A program made the position numbers and the translations under genes. Shown one piece after another: positions 16,019-21,690 of a stretch of DNA of 26,548 nucleotides. Numbering within the stretch: position 1 is the first letter of the stretch; every line of letters begins with the position of its first letter. The notes under the pieces were generated by a model that made no database searches, was not told the origin of the DNA, and saw only the letters and a list, made by a program, of their open reading frames with translations. Location of the stretch: the IMG/VR virus record IMGVR_UViG_3300044636_000639, positions 1 through 26,548 of that record. One strand, 5' to 3'. This DNA is from a virus.

Positions 16019-16456
16019 ATGAATAGATCATTTCATAACAACTTTGCACCGACTATCGTCGAAGGCACTACGGCGCAAAAAGAAAACTATGAAGTTAAAG
16101 ATTTTCCTCGCACTCTTCAGGGCCCAGCTGGCGCTCAACTTCGAGCCAATTATCAAGGCGTAAAGTGTCGCAATGGATTAAACTATCATTTCATTTTGCC
16201 AGCCAGTGTTTCTGGACAGGCAATACAGATCATCCCACTGCAAGACCCGTCAGGTAATTGGCCTTCTGTTACATACACCCTCCAGGGAACAGTTGACGGT
16301 ATCAACAAGGTCGATTTACCAACGGCGGTGACTGGTGTAGCTGTGACAACAACACCGGGAACAATCCATTTGCTATCATTCCCATATAGTGCATACTATC
16401 TGACAGTAACAGGGGCAAGCAACAATGGATATTTTTCAGTCATTGCAGCGATTTAA
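16019..16456 (+). CDS. Small beta-rich virion surface protein
   Basis: The 145-residue product has a flexible N-terminus (residues 1-35), then a beta domain: NYHFILPASVSGQAIQIIPL, SVTYTLQGTVDGINKVDLP, and LLSFPYSAYYLTVTGASNNG. The last strands resemble an Ig-like or jelly-roll edge, and Y-Y-L-x-V-T-G is typical of domains that report point-by-point averages in decoration proteins. GAAAG precedes ATG 16019. It shares place, size and style with its neighbours. No enzyme motif is present and I cannot name a family. Confidence 0.55.
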   Translation: MNRSFHNNFAPTIVEGTTAQKENYEVKDFPRTLQGPAGAQLRANYQGVKCRNGLNYHFILPASVSGQAIQIIPLQDPSGNWPSVTYTLQGTVDGINKVDLPTAVTGVAVTTTPGTIHLLSFPYSAYYLTVTGASNNGYFSVIAAI

Positions 16457-16461
16457 TACCA

Positions 16462-16812
16462 ATGGCCGCTATACTACTGTCAAATACAGGTGCTGAGGTC
16501 AATTTGCTGCTTCGTAAAGGAGCGGCATTCGGTCGTACGTTTACCTACAAAATCAATGGTATAGTTACAAATATCACTGGATATACGTTTGCTGGGCAAA
16601 TTCGAACAGCTGCTGGTACACTAGCCGCAACGTTTACATGCACAATAACAAACGCAGCACAGGGACAATTTTCCATTGCGCTTACAGCAGCTTCAATCAA
16701 CGGTTTGTTGGTAGATACAGTGTATTCGTGGGATCTTGAAGTCACGCATAATAGCATGACTTTTGAACTTATGCGTGGCATTGTCACTGTTGTTACGGAG
16801 TCGACGCAATGA
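16462..16812 (+). CDS. BppU-like N-terminal/Ig-like fibre attachment protein candidate
   Basis: The 116-residue product fits a widespread phage domain with the order LLLRKGAAFGRTFTY, an N-I-T-G-Y-x-F-x-G-Q-I-R strand pair, alternating T-x-T strands, a GQFSIALTA turn, and a final YSWDLEVTHNSMTFELMRG followed by IVTVV. This layout is seen in upper-baseplate (BppU N-terminal) and other small baseplate or fibre-attachment domains. It has no signal peptide. It starts without a visible Shine-Dalgarno site six bases after the previous stop. The stop overlaps the next start as ATGA, so the product at 16809 is probably a partner. Confidence 0.6.
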   Translation: MAAILLSNTGAEVNLLLRKGAAFGRTFTYKINGIVTNITGYTFAGQIRTAAGTLAATFTCTITNAAQGQFSIALTAASINGLLVDTVYSWDLEVTHNSMTFELMRGIVTVVTESTQ

Positions 16813-17345
16813 GTGATTTTGTCGTCAATGTTCGTGAGTCTTTGATTGTTAACCTCACTGAAGAAAACATCACTGTAAATGTTCCAGGCCCAGAACAATC
16901 ATTGGTAGTTAACGTAGTAGGAACCAATCCAACGATTGAACGAAAAGAAGAAATTATTACTCTTGATGTTGCTAGCGGTGGTTTAGTTCCAACAGGAGGA
17001 GCAGATCTTACATGTACAGCGGGTACAAATCTATCAGCATTGCGAGCTGTTACTTTTAATAATAATGGTGAAGCAGTGTATGCTTCCAATAATACAATCG
17101 CTAACGCGCAAGTTGTTGGAATAACCATAATATCGGCATCTATTGGTCAACCTGTTACAATAGCCGCTGCTGGATTGTTTGCAGACAATTCATGGTCGTG
17201 GACAAAAGGGCCCGTTTTTTTGGGTACCAATGGTATGCTCACACAAACTGCGCCAACAAACGGAGCAGTGCTGGTGTATGTCGCGCGAGCATTGACACCA
17301 ACAACAATTCAAATCGACATTGACACAACCATTTTAACGGTATAA
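16809..17345 (+). CDS. Fibre or head-decoration protein with VN-beta repeats
   Basis: The 178-residue product has two parts. Residues 1-37 contain four short strands with a V-N-V/L core (VVNV at 5, IVNL at 13, TVNV at 21, VVNV at 32), a regular beta repeat. Residues about 65-178 form a beta module: LRAVTFNNNGEAVYASNN, VVGITIISASIGQPVTI, AAAGLFADNSW, GPVFLGTNGMLTQTAP, and ALTPTTIQIDID. The same strand order is recognisable in the next gene's product, so the two appear to share a module used in phage decoration and fibre proteins. A T7-long T-run at 17215-17221 lies inside the gene. It is coupled to the upstream gene by ATGA. Confidence 0.6.
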   Translation: MSDFVVNVRESLIVNLTEENITVNVPGPEQSLVVNVVGTNPTIERKEEIITLDVASGGLVPTGGADLTCTAGTNLSALRAVTFNNNGEAVYASNNTIANAQVVGITIISASIGQPVTIAAAGLFADNSWSWTKGPVFLGTNGMLTQTAPTNGAVLVYVARALTPTTIQIDIDTTILTV

Positions 17346-17350
17346 TTATC

Positions 17351-17860
17351 ATGGCAGACAAGTATATCAAGAACAACGCGGGCCAGCTCGCTGAAGTAGA
17401 AGCAACTGTGTCATCCACAGGTGTAACTGAGGCTGGAAAAATTGTAGCACTAGACGGATCGGGTAAGCTCGACGTTTCGACGCTACCGACAGGGATTGGC
17501 GCCACTACAAAAGTTGCGGCAACTACCGAAAACCTATCGGCGGGAATGTTGGTTAATCTATTTAACGATAGTGGTACTATCAAAGCTCGAAAGGCAGATG
17601 CAAGCAACGGACGTCGCGCCCATGGTTTTGTGCTGACTGGATCTACTACGCCTAACAATGCCACTGTGTATTTGGACGGCACGATCACGGGACTCGCGTC
17701 GCTCACACCGGGAGCTGCTTACTACTTGAGTGGTTTAACAGCAGGCGCGGCTACGGCAACGGCTCCGAGCACTGCGGGCTTTATCTCGCAAGAGATCGGC
17801 GTTGCTTTGTCGGCAACCGAGATCAACTTCGAAGAACAGCAACCAATCACGTTGGCCTGA
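17351..17860 (+). CDS. Fibre or head-decoration protein, paralogous module
   Basis: The 169-residue product opens with ADKYIKNNAGQLAEVEATV, then GKIVALDGSGKLDVSTLPTG, a linker common at the start of phage fibre and decoration proteins. It continues with a beta module: AGMLVNLFNDSGTIKARKA, AHGFVLTGSTTPNNATVYL, DGTITGLASLTPGAAYYLSG, and then IGVALSATEINFEEQQPITL. The order of strands parallels the C-terminal part of the preceding gene's product. GC content in 17461-17520 is 35 of 60 bases, higher than in the genes to the left, suggesting a different source. The ATG has no clear Shine-Dalgarno site and is preceded by TATAATTATC. Confidence 0.6.
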   Translation: MADKYIKNNAGQLAEVEATVSSTGVTEAGKIVALDGSGKLDVSTLPTGIGATTKVAATTENLSAGMLVNLFNDSGTIKARKADASNGRRAHGFVLTGSTTPNNATVYLDGTITGLASLTPGAAYYLSGLTAGAATATAPSTAGFISQEIGVALSATEINFEEQQPITLA

Positions 17861-17862
17861 TG

Positions 17863-17884
17863 TTTCCGAAACGAATTTCGGGAA
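17863..17884 (+). other. Intergenic hairpin between decoration and fibre-anchor genes
   Basis: TTTCCGAAA (17863-17871) pairs with TTTCGGGAA (17876-17884) around the loop CGAA, nine pairs including one G-U. It occupies half of the 49-base gap between two genes. CATGG follows instead of a T-run, so it is not a standard terminator. It may be a processing or stability element. Confidence 0.45.
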
Positions 17885-17909
17885 CATGGTTTAACAAAGT
17901 CGAAACATA

Positions 17910-18101
17910 ATGGCAGTCAAGAGACCGATCACAACACCGGCCGTATTGCAAGAACACCCGGACGCCGATGGTCTGTTGTGTGGTCAGGGGTTGATTTTAG
18001 CAGAACAAGCAAGTTCACTATCGACCCCGTCATCTGGTTATGGCGTGTTGTATGTAAAGACGAACGGCTTACTCTATTTCAAGAATGACAGCGGCACGGA
18101 A
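17910..18101 (+). repeat. Diverged direct repeat, copy 1 (partner 18116-18307)
   Basis: The 192-base coding segment for the fibre anchor domain recurs immediately downstream at 18116-18307 without gaps at the protein level. The copies differ mostly at third codon positions but also at 15 amino-acid sites, so the duplication is not recent. Confidence 0.75.
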
Positions 18102-18116
18102 ACACTTTTGAGCTAA
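17910..18116 (+). CDS. Stand-alone fibre N-terminal anchor-domain protein
   Basis: The 68-residue product is a paralogue of the N-terminal domain of the next gene's product: 49 of the first 64 residues are identical by my alignment. Shared motifs include KRPITT, LQEHPDAD, ILAEQASSL, TPSSGYGV and YFKND. In the next gene this domain precedes the adhesive part, so it probably attaches the fibre to the tail. Here it ends almost at the domain boundary (GTETLLS) with no adhesin. It could be a decoy, a capping subunit, or the remainder of a fibre gene that lost its tip. The stop shares one base with the next start (TAATG). Confidence 0.75.
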   Translation: MAVKRPITTPAVLQEHPDADGLLCGQGLILAEQASSLSTPSSGYGVLYVKTNGLLYFKNDSGTETLLS

Positions 18117-18307
18117 TGGCGAACAAAAGACCGATAACGACCACAGGCAACTTGCAAGAACACCCAGACGCCGATCAGCTGATCGCAGGTCAGGGGAACA
18201 TCCTTGCCGAGCAAGCATCCTCACTAGGGACGCCGTCGTCTGGTTATGGTGTGATCTATGCAAAGACAGACGGGAAGGTCTATTTTAAGAACGATGCCGG
18301 TACGGAA
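18116..18307 (+). repeat. Diverged direct repeat, copy 2 (partner 17910-18101)
   Basis: This is the second copy of the anchor-domain segment, fused here to the glycine-rich adhesin. It has 49 of 64 residues in common with copy 1. Confidence 0.75.
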
Positions 18308-19252
18308 TACGACCTAACAACTGCGGGCGGTGGGGGAACAAATCCCGTCATTCGTGAATACATTGCAAATGATACGTGGACGAAACCGACGGCCTCTAAC
18401 TTTTGGGGTGCTCTTATAATCTGTCTTGGTGCAGGAGGCGGAGGAGGATCGGGCAGAAGAGGACCATCGTCAACTAATAACTCAGGCGGTGGTGGTGGTG
18501 GTGGTGGGGGAATGGCGACGCGCCTTATTCGAAAAGCTCAACTACTCAATGCGACTTATGCGATCACCGTCGGCGCTGGTGGCCCTGGTGGTGCTGCACA
18601 GACTGTCAACAACACGAATGGCAACACTGGTCCTCAGGGTGGTGGATCATCATTTGATTCTTTGGTCCTCGCGCAAGGAGGTAGTGGTGGGGCTGGTGGT
18701 GCTGCAAGCAGCGCAGTTTCTGGTGGGTCTGGTGGATCAGCAACTTTAGCGACGCCGTCATACGGTCCGTATGCCTTGAGTGGTGGGGCTGGTGGATCAG
18801 GACGAAACAACTCAACTACAACATCAGATGGTACTACTGGTTTCATTGGTGCATCGGCTGCGTCTGGTGGCGGTGGCGGACGTGGTATGTCAACAACTGC
18901 GATAGCAACAACGGCTGGGGGAAGTGGTGGTGCTATTTACAACGGAGGTACTCTAATATCGGGACCTGCTGGTGGTGCTGCCATCGCTGGATCATCAGGT
19001 AGCAATGGTACTGATGTTGCTAATAAATACATCTACGATATCGACAACACCTTGACTAATGCAATAGGAACTGGAGGCGGAGGAGGATTCCCAGGTGACT
19101 TGGCTGCAACGGTCGCAGGAGGCAACGGCGGGAATGGCGGACGTGCATCAGGAGGAGGTGGAGGAGGTGCTTCTCGTGATGGACAGAACTCAGGAGCTGG
19201 TGGCAGTGGGGGCAACGGTCTATGTGTTGTCATTGAATATTACGGAAGCTAA
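18116..19252 (+). CDS. Glycine-rich tail-fibre adhesin
   Basis: The 378-residue product starts with the 64-residue anchor domain described for the gene before it, then a Gly linker and EYIANDTWTKPTASNFWGA. From about residue 98 to the end it is a glycine-rich domain with runs such as GAGGGGGSG, nine consecutive Gly near 124-132, and many GGxGG units separated by short loops, ending in GNGLCVVIEYYGS. The W-T-K-P entry followed by G-A-G-G-G-G-G is typical of glycine-rich phage adhesins. In phage S16 gp38 such segments form packed polyglycine-II helices with receptor-binding loops at the tip. Here the loops between Gly runs (NNTNGNTGPQ, SYGPYALS, NNSTTTSDGTTG) are the likely variable contact sites. 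Overlapping long open frames are by-products of GGN codons. Confidence 0.75.
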   Translation: MANKRPITTTGNLQEHPDADQLIAGQGNILAEQASSLGTPSSGYGVIYAKTDGKVYFKNDAGTEYDLTTAGGGGTNPVIREYIANDTWTKPTASNFWGALIICLGAGGGGGSGRRGPSSTNNSGGGGGGGGGMATRLIRKAQLLNATYAITVGAGGPGGAAQTVNNTNGNTGPQGGGSSFDSLVLAQGGSGGAGGAASSAVSGGSGGSATLATPSYGPYALSGGAGGSGRNNSTTTSDGTTGFIGASAASGGGGGRGMSTTAIATTAGGSGGAIYNGGTLISGPAGGAAIAGSSGSNGTDVANKYIYDIDNTLTNAIGTGGGGGFPGDLAATVAGGNGGNGGRASGGGGGGASRDGQNSGAGGSGGNGLCVVIEYYGS

Positions 19253-19254
19253 TT

Positions 19255-19464
19255 ATGAAAGCAGCGCGTTACGCCATGGTCAAAGACAACCTTGTTTACA
19301 ACGTCTGCCTATGGGATGGCAACCTCGCCACATGGCAACCACCGGATGATGGCACGATCATGATTGCCAATGACTACGCCGGCATCGGCGATTGGTGGGA
19401 TGAATCCGAGCAACGTTTCTACCGACCGATACCGAATAACGAGGAGGTGCAGAGTGACACCTGA
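19255..19464 (+). CDS. Small tail-fibre-associated protein
   Basis: The 69-residue product has the pattern V-x-N-V-x-x-W-D-G, then W-x-P-P, then I-G-D-W, then F-Y-R-P (VYNVCLWDGNLATWQPPDDG and AGIGDWWDESEQRFYRP). It matches a family of very small phage proteins usually found just after tail fibre genes. Their role is not settled; fibre chaperone or fibre-tip component are the usual suggestions. The gene starts two bases after the adhesin stop and ends eleven bases inside the next gene. The start region carries no strong Shine-Dalgarno site. Confidence 0.65.
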   Translation: MKAARYAMVKDNLVYNVCLWDGNLATWQPPDDGTIMIANDYAGIGDWWDESEQRFYRPIPNNEEVQSDT

Positions 19465-19696
19465 GTTTTTTATCGGCGTAGTTATCACAAGTCTTGTGGC
19501 TACGGTAGGGTATTTTCTGAAGGCCCTAGTAACCAAGACCGACCGGGCTTTGGAGGTATCGCTAGCAATGCACGAAACCTTGAAAGGTGCAACAGAGGCA
19601 ATCGTTCAACTGCAACAAAGCGACCGGGAAACATCACGTCAGATCATCAATATCGTCGAACGTCTTGTGCGATTGGAAGAGCGAGCATCGCGATGA
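19454..19696 (+). CDS. Membrane protein with coiled coil, lysis-cassette type (holin or i-spanin-like)
   Basis: I choose GTG 19454 because GAGGAGG (19441-19447) is the best Shine-Dalgarno site in the window and lies six bases upstream. The frame is open earlier but that part overlaps the previous gene. The 80-residue product has one membrane segment (residues about 4-24, EFFIGVVITSLVATVGYFLK) followed by a long charged helix with heptad character (ETSRQIINIVERLVRLEERA). One N-terminal anchor plus coiled coil fits an inner-membrane spanin or an accessory holin. No lipoprotein partner (outer spanin) is visible nearby. The stop overlaps the next start (ATGA). Confidence 0.65.
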   Translation: MTPEFFIGVVITSLVATVGYFLKALVTKTDRALEVSLAMHETLKGATEAIVQLQQSDRETSRQIINIVERLVRLEERASR

Positions 19697-20055
19697 AGCA
19701 CGACGAGGTAACCATACTCAAACCCCCACCGTTTCCGGTGCGGCCATTGCCGACTGACGAGCCGATGCGCTTGTATCGGCAGCAAGTAAGCCCTGATGAA
19801 ATTAAACTTGAAATCAAACCGATTGAACTAACACTTTGGCAGAAGGCAACTCTTTTGCCTTATGTATTTATCATTTTGAAAGGTGCTGTGATGAACGATC
19901 TAAAAACAACTATCTCTGGTTTTGTTAAAGTGGCATTGCAAATTGCAACGCTTTTTGGACTAGCATGGGGACACATCGACGAATCCCTGATTACAGGTGT
20001 TCTATGGGGTGTTGTCTCAATTTACCAGTCAGTTGTAACCGCTGATAAAAAGTAA
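19693..20055 (+). CDS. Holin-like membrane protein with N-terminal extension
   Basis: The 120-residue product has a hydrophilic Pro-rich N-terminus (residues 1-50), then hydrophobic segments at about 53-66 (LLPYVFIILKGAV), 75-93 (ISGFVKVALQIATLFGLAWG) and 99-115 (LITGVLWGVVSIYQSVV). Two or three membrane spans beside another small membrane protein suggest a holin, which makes the membrane lesion that ends infection. An internal ATG at 19891 with its own ribosome site would make the 54-residue C-terminal form alone. Base composition breaks within the gene: 19681-19800 is 70 of 120 GC, and 19801-19920 is 41 of 120. The long form may therefore be a fusion and the short form the original holin. 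No endolysin is next to it. Confidence 0.6.
   Translation: MKHDEVTILKPPPFPVRPLPTDEPMRLYRQQVSPDEIKLEIKPIELTLWQKATLLPYVFIILKGAVMNDLKTTISGFVKVALQIATLFGLAWGHIDESLITGVLWGVVSIYQSVVTADKK
19878..19893 (+). promoter_or_regulatory. Internal ribosome site and start codon in holin-like gene
   Basis: GAAAGGTG (19878-19885) lies five bases before an in-frame ATG (19891-19893). Translation from here gives a 54-residue two-span protein beginning MNDLKTTISGF. Dual starts that give long and short holin forms are known from lambda S; here the difference is 66 residues, far more than in lambda. Confidence 0.5.
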
Positions 20056-20068
20056 TCTACGAGTTACC

Positions 20069-21097
20069 GTGTCAGTACGACCACGCCTAACAGAGGACGA
20101 ATACGACCTCATCATTGAGATGCGCAAAGCCGCTGGGACGTATCAAAACCCAGCGGCTATCAAGGCTGCTGCCGCGCATTACAAGCGTGGGTTCGAAGCT
20201 AGGCATGGCATAACACCAGAAGAGTCCAAAGACCAACGTGAACAGGGCGAAGCGTGGGATCCTCGCAAGGGGACGTCTAATGAATCCTACGGGGCCGTGC
20301 CAGGCATCGACGGCGAAATGGAGATTGGAGACCTGCGGGACGATGTCGTATGTGAGGTCACCAGCAACCTGACCGGCATCATCTCAGATGCACACTGGCC
20401 ATTTCACGACTTGCGACGTGATGCGTCTGGACAGTTTTACGGTGCGTACCTGACGGCATTGCAAGAGCTGAAGAACGCAGGTGTGCAGACGGTTATCCTC
20501 AATGGTGACATGCTCGATTGTTACCAGCTGTCTTCGCACGAAAAGGTAGAATTGAAACGGTCGTGGAAGTGGGAACTTGACGTCGGTAAGAAGATGCTCG
20601 AGCACCTACGTAAATTCTTTGGCGATGGCGTACGGATCATCTACCGTGAGGGCAACCACGAGGAGCGGTTTCAACGCTACCTGGCACGCAAGGCCAGCGA
20701 ACTGCAAGGGACGATCGACATTGAGTCTATGCTCGGGATCAGAGACAACGGTATCGAGTGGGTGTGCAATCGTGCAAAGATGACCATCGGTAAGTTATGG
20801 GTCGATCATGGCCACGAGTGGTATGGTGGTGGTGGTGTGATGCCAGCTCGGAACTTCCGAATGAAGGCTCTCGACAACATCCTTGTAGGTCACGTGCACA
20901 GGACTAGCCAAGATCAGATACGCAAGCCATTAGACGGGTCTTTCATTGCGGGGTGGAGTGTGGGTTGCCTATGCGATTTGAACCCTCACTACGCGCCTAG
21001 AAACGGCTGGAATCACGGGTTCGCTACGGTGCAACTGGAGGGCGACGGAACATTCGCCGTGAACAATCGCACAATCATCAATGGGGTGGTGCGGTGA
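20069..21097 (+). CDS. Calcineurin-like metallophosphoesterase
   Basis: The 342-residue product carries the full metal-site motif set of the metallophosphoesterase superfamily: D107-x-H109 (SDAHWPFHD), G146-D147 (NGDMLD), G195-N-H-E198 (GNHEERF), H247-G-H249 (VDHGHEWYGG) and G274-H-V-H277 (LVGHVHR). The superfamily cleaves phosphomono- or diesters using two metal ions. The substrate cannot be predicted; protein, nucleotide or nucleic acid are all possible. The N-terminal 100 residues are helical and Ala/charged-rich (AAIKAAAAHYKRGFEARHG) and could contact nucleic acid or another protein. GTG 20069 starts the frame. The gene is much more GC-rich than its right neighbour and sits in the lysis region, so it looks like an acquired cargo gene. 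Confidence 0.85.
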   Translation: MSVRPRLTEDEYDLIIEMRKAAGTYQNPAAIKAAAAHYKRGFEARHGITPEESKDQREQGEAWDPRKGTSNESYGAVPGIDGEMEIGDLRDDVVCEVTSNLTGIISDAHWPFHDLRRDASGQFYGAYLTALQELKNAGVQTVILNGDMLDCYQLSSHEKVELKRSWKWELDVGKKMLEHLRKFFGDGVRIIYREGNHEERFQRYLARKASELQGTIDIESMLGIRDNGIEWVCNRAKMTIGKLWVDHGHEWYGGGGVMPARNFRMKALDNILVGHVHRTSQDQIRKPLDGSFIAGWSVGCLCDLNPHYAPRNGWNHGFATVQLEGDGTFAVNNRTIINGVVR

Positions 21098-21390
21098 CGA
21101 TTCCTAAATCATTTAGATTGGCTGGTGATTTATGGAAAGTTGTTATAGCTAAAAAACCTATTGGTGGTTTTGGTGAGTGTGACTTTGAAAAACGCATTAT
21201 CCGAATAGCGGCTACAATCAACGGCAAACCTATTTCTACATCGGATCAGCTTAAAACGTTTTTGCACGAATGGTGGCATGCCTTTGAGCATGTCATAGGT
21301 CGAGACGTAAACGAAACTGACGCAATACAGTTTGAGAATATGATGTATCAAACACTAACAACAATGCGCGGTAATCAAAACGAGCTATAA
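21094..21390 (+). CDS. Small HExxH zinc metallopeptidase-like protein
   Basis: The 98-residue product has H58-E59-W-W-H62 in LKTFLHEWWHAFEH, the zinc-binding HExxH of gluzincin-type peptidases, preceded by a strand (KRIIRIAATINGK) as in SprT- and ImmA/IrrE-like folds. Glu74 or Glu81 (NETDAIQFEN) could be the third ligand. Proteins this small and of this layout are common in phages, and their targets are unknown. GTG 21094 overlaps the phosphoesterase stop (GTGA), with GGGGTGG just upstream. Composition falls to 22 of 60 GC in 21121-21180, against 38 of 60 in the previous gene (20641-20700). It is the last gene before the terminator. Lysis, protein processing or anti-host action are possible; nothing here decides. 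Confidence 0.75.
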   Translation: MTIPKSFRLAGDLWKVVIAKKPIGGFGECDFEKRIIRIAATINGKPISTSDQLKTFLHEWWHAFEHVIGRDVNETDAIQFENMMYQTLTTMRGNQNEL

Positions 21391-21404
21391 AACAACAGAT
21401 TTGT

Positions 21405-21438
21405 AAACGGGGACTGGCAAAACCAGATCCCCGTTTTT
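21405..21438 (+). terminator. Intrinsic terminator closing the structural/lysis unit
   Basis: AAACGGGGA-CTGG (21405-21417) pairs with CCAG-A-TCCCCGTTT (21423-21436) around the loop CAAAA. Thirteen pairs form with one bulged A at 21427, followed by T's 21434-21438 and more T's at 21441-21444. It lies 15 bases after the stop of the metallopeptidase-like gene, the only long non-coding gap on the plus strand after the portal. It is the clearest terminator in the window. Confidence 0.85.
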
Positions 21439-21449
21439 ACTTTTACGGT

Positions 21450-21496
21450 GTTGCGATATTGCAACATCACAACTCCATTCATAAAATGAGGCCATT
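21450..21496 (+). promoter_or_regulatory. Leader of second late unit with near-palindrome
   Basis: After the terminator, GTTGCGATATTGCAAC (21450-21465) is a near-perfect dyad (arms GTTGC/GCAAC), possibly an operator or small hairpin. TTGCAA (21460-21465) and TAAAAT (21482-21487) with 16 bases between look like a sigma70 promoter. However, the implied transcript start would fall on or after the ribosome site (GAGG, 21488-21491), so that reading is doubtful. A promoter for the ejection genes should lie somewhere here because a terminator precedes them. Confidence 0.35.
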
Positions 21497-21688
21497 ATGA
21501 GCCAAGAACTGCAATCCCAACCATCCGAAACGGATGAAACAATCGATCCAATGGATCAGGCAACCGCAGAATTGTCCACACACATTGAAAATCTTTGCAA
21601 AAAGTACAATGCAGAGTTCATTGTTCACAAGGTTGTCTTTTCGTTTCTTCCAAAACAACTAGAATTACCCCCATCGACTGAGGTATAA
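21497..21688 (+). CDS. Small orphan protein heading the ejection-protein unit
   Basis: The 63-residue product has an acidic start (QELQSQPSETDETIDPMDQA), a helix (ATAELSTHIENLCKKYNAEF) and a strand-like end (IVHKVVFSFLPKQLELPP). It has one cysteine and no membrane or signal segment. GAGG five bases before ATG 21497 is a good ribosome site. It is the first gene after the terminator and abuts the first ejection protein gene with a two-base gap. No family is recognised; a small chaperone or minor virion component would fit the place. Confidence 0.6.
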   Translation: MSQELQSQPSETDETIDPMDQATAELSTHIENLCKKYNAEFIVHKVVFSFLPKQLELPPSTEV

Positions 21689-21690
21689 TC

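Noticed and set aside
17206-17221. GGGCCC followed by seven T's as a possible terminator
   Set aside because: The GC palindrome has no loop, so no stem can form before the T-run, and it lies inside a coding sequence.
18470-19210. Repeated GGTGGTGG-type DNA as a possible CRISPR or satellite array
   Set aside because: There is no constant repeat with unique spacers; the repeats are codon-level glycine runs.
18426-19233. Several long open frames on both strands in the glycine-rich region
   Set aside because: They consist of Val/Pro/His/Arg runs produced by GGN codons read in other frames; only the adhesin frame has a sensible start, domain order and neighbours.
17910-19252. Duplicated anchor plus variable adhesin as a diversity-generating retroelement
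   Set aside because: No reverse transcriptase gene, no template repeat with adenine-specific changes and no accessory gene is visible in the window.
20185-20215. GGTTCGAAGCT resembling a tRNA T-arm
   Set aside because: No acceptor or anticodon stems can be built around it and it lies in the well-supported phosphoesterase gene.
21460-21487. Sigma70-like promoter TTGCAA-16-TAAAAT
   Set aside because: Not accepted as such because the predicted transcript start would lie at or past the ribosome site of the gene at 21497; kept only as a low-confidence part of the leader.
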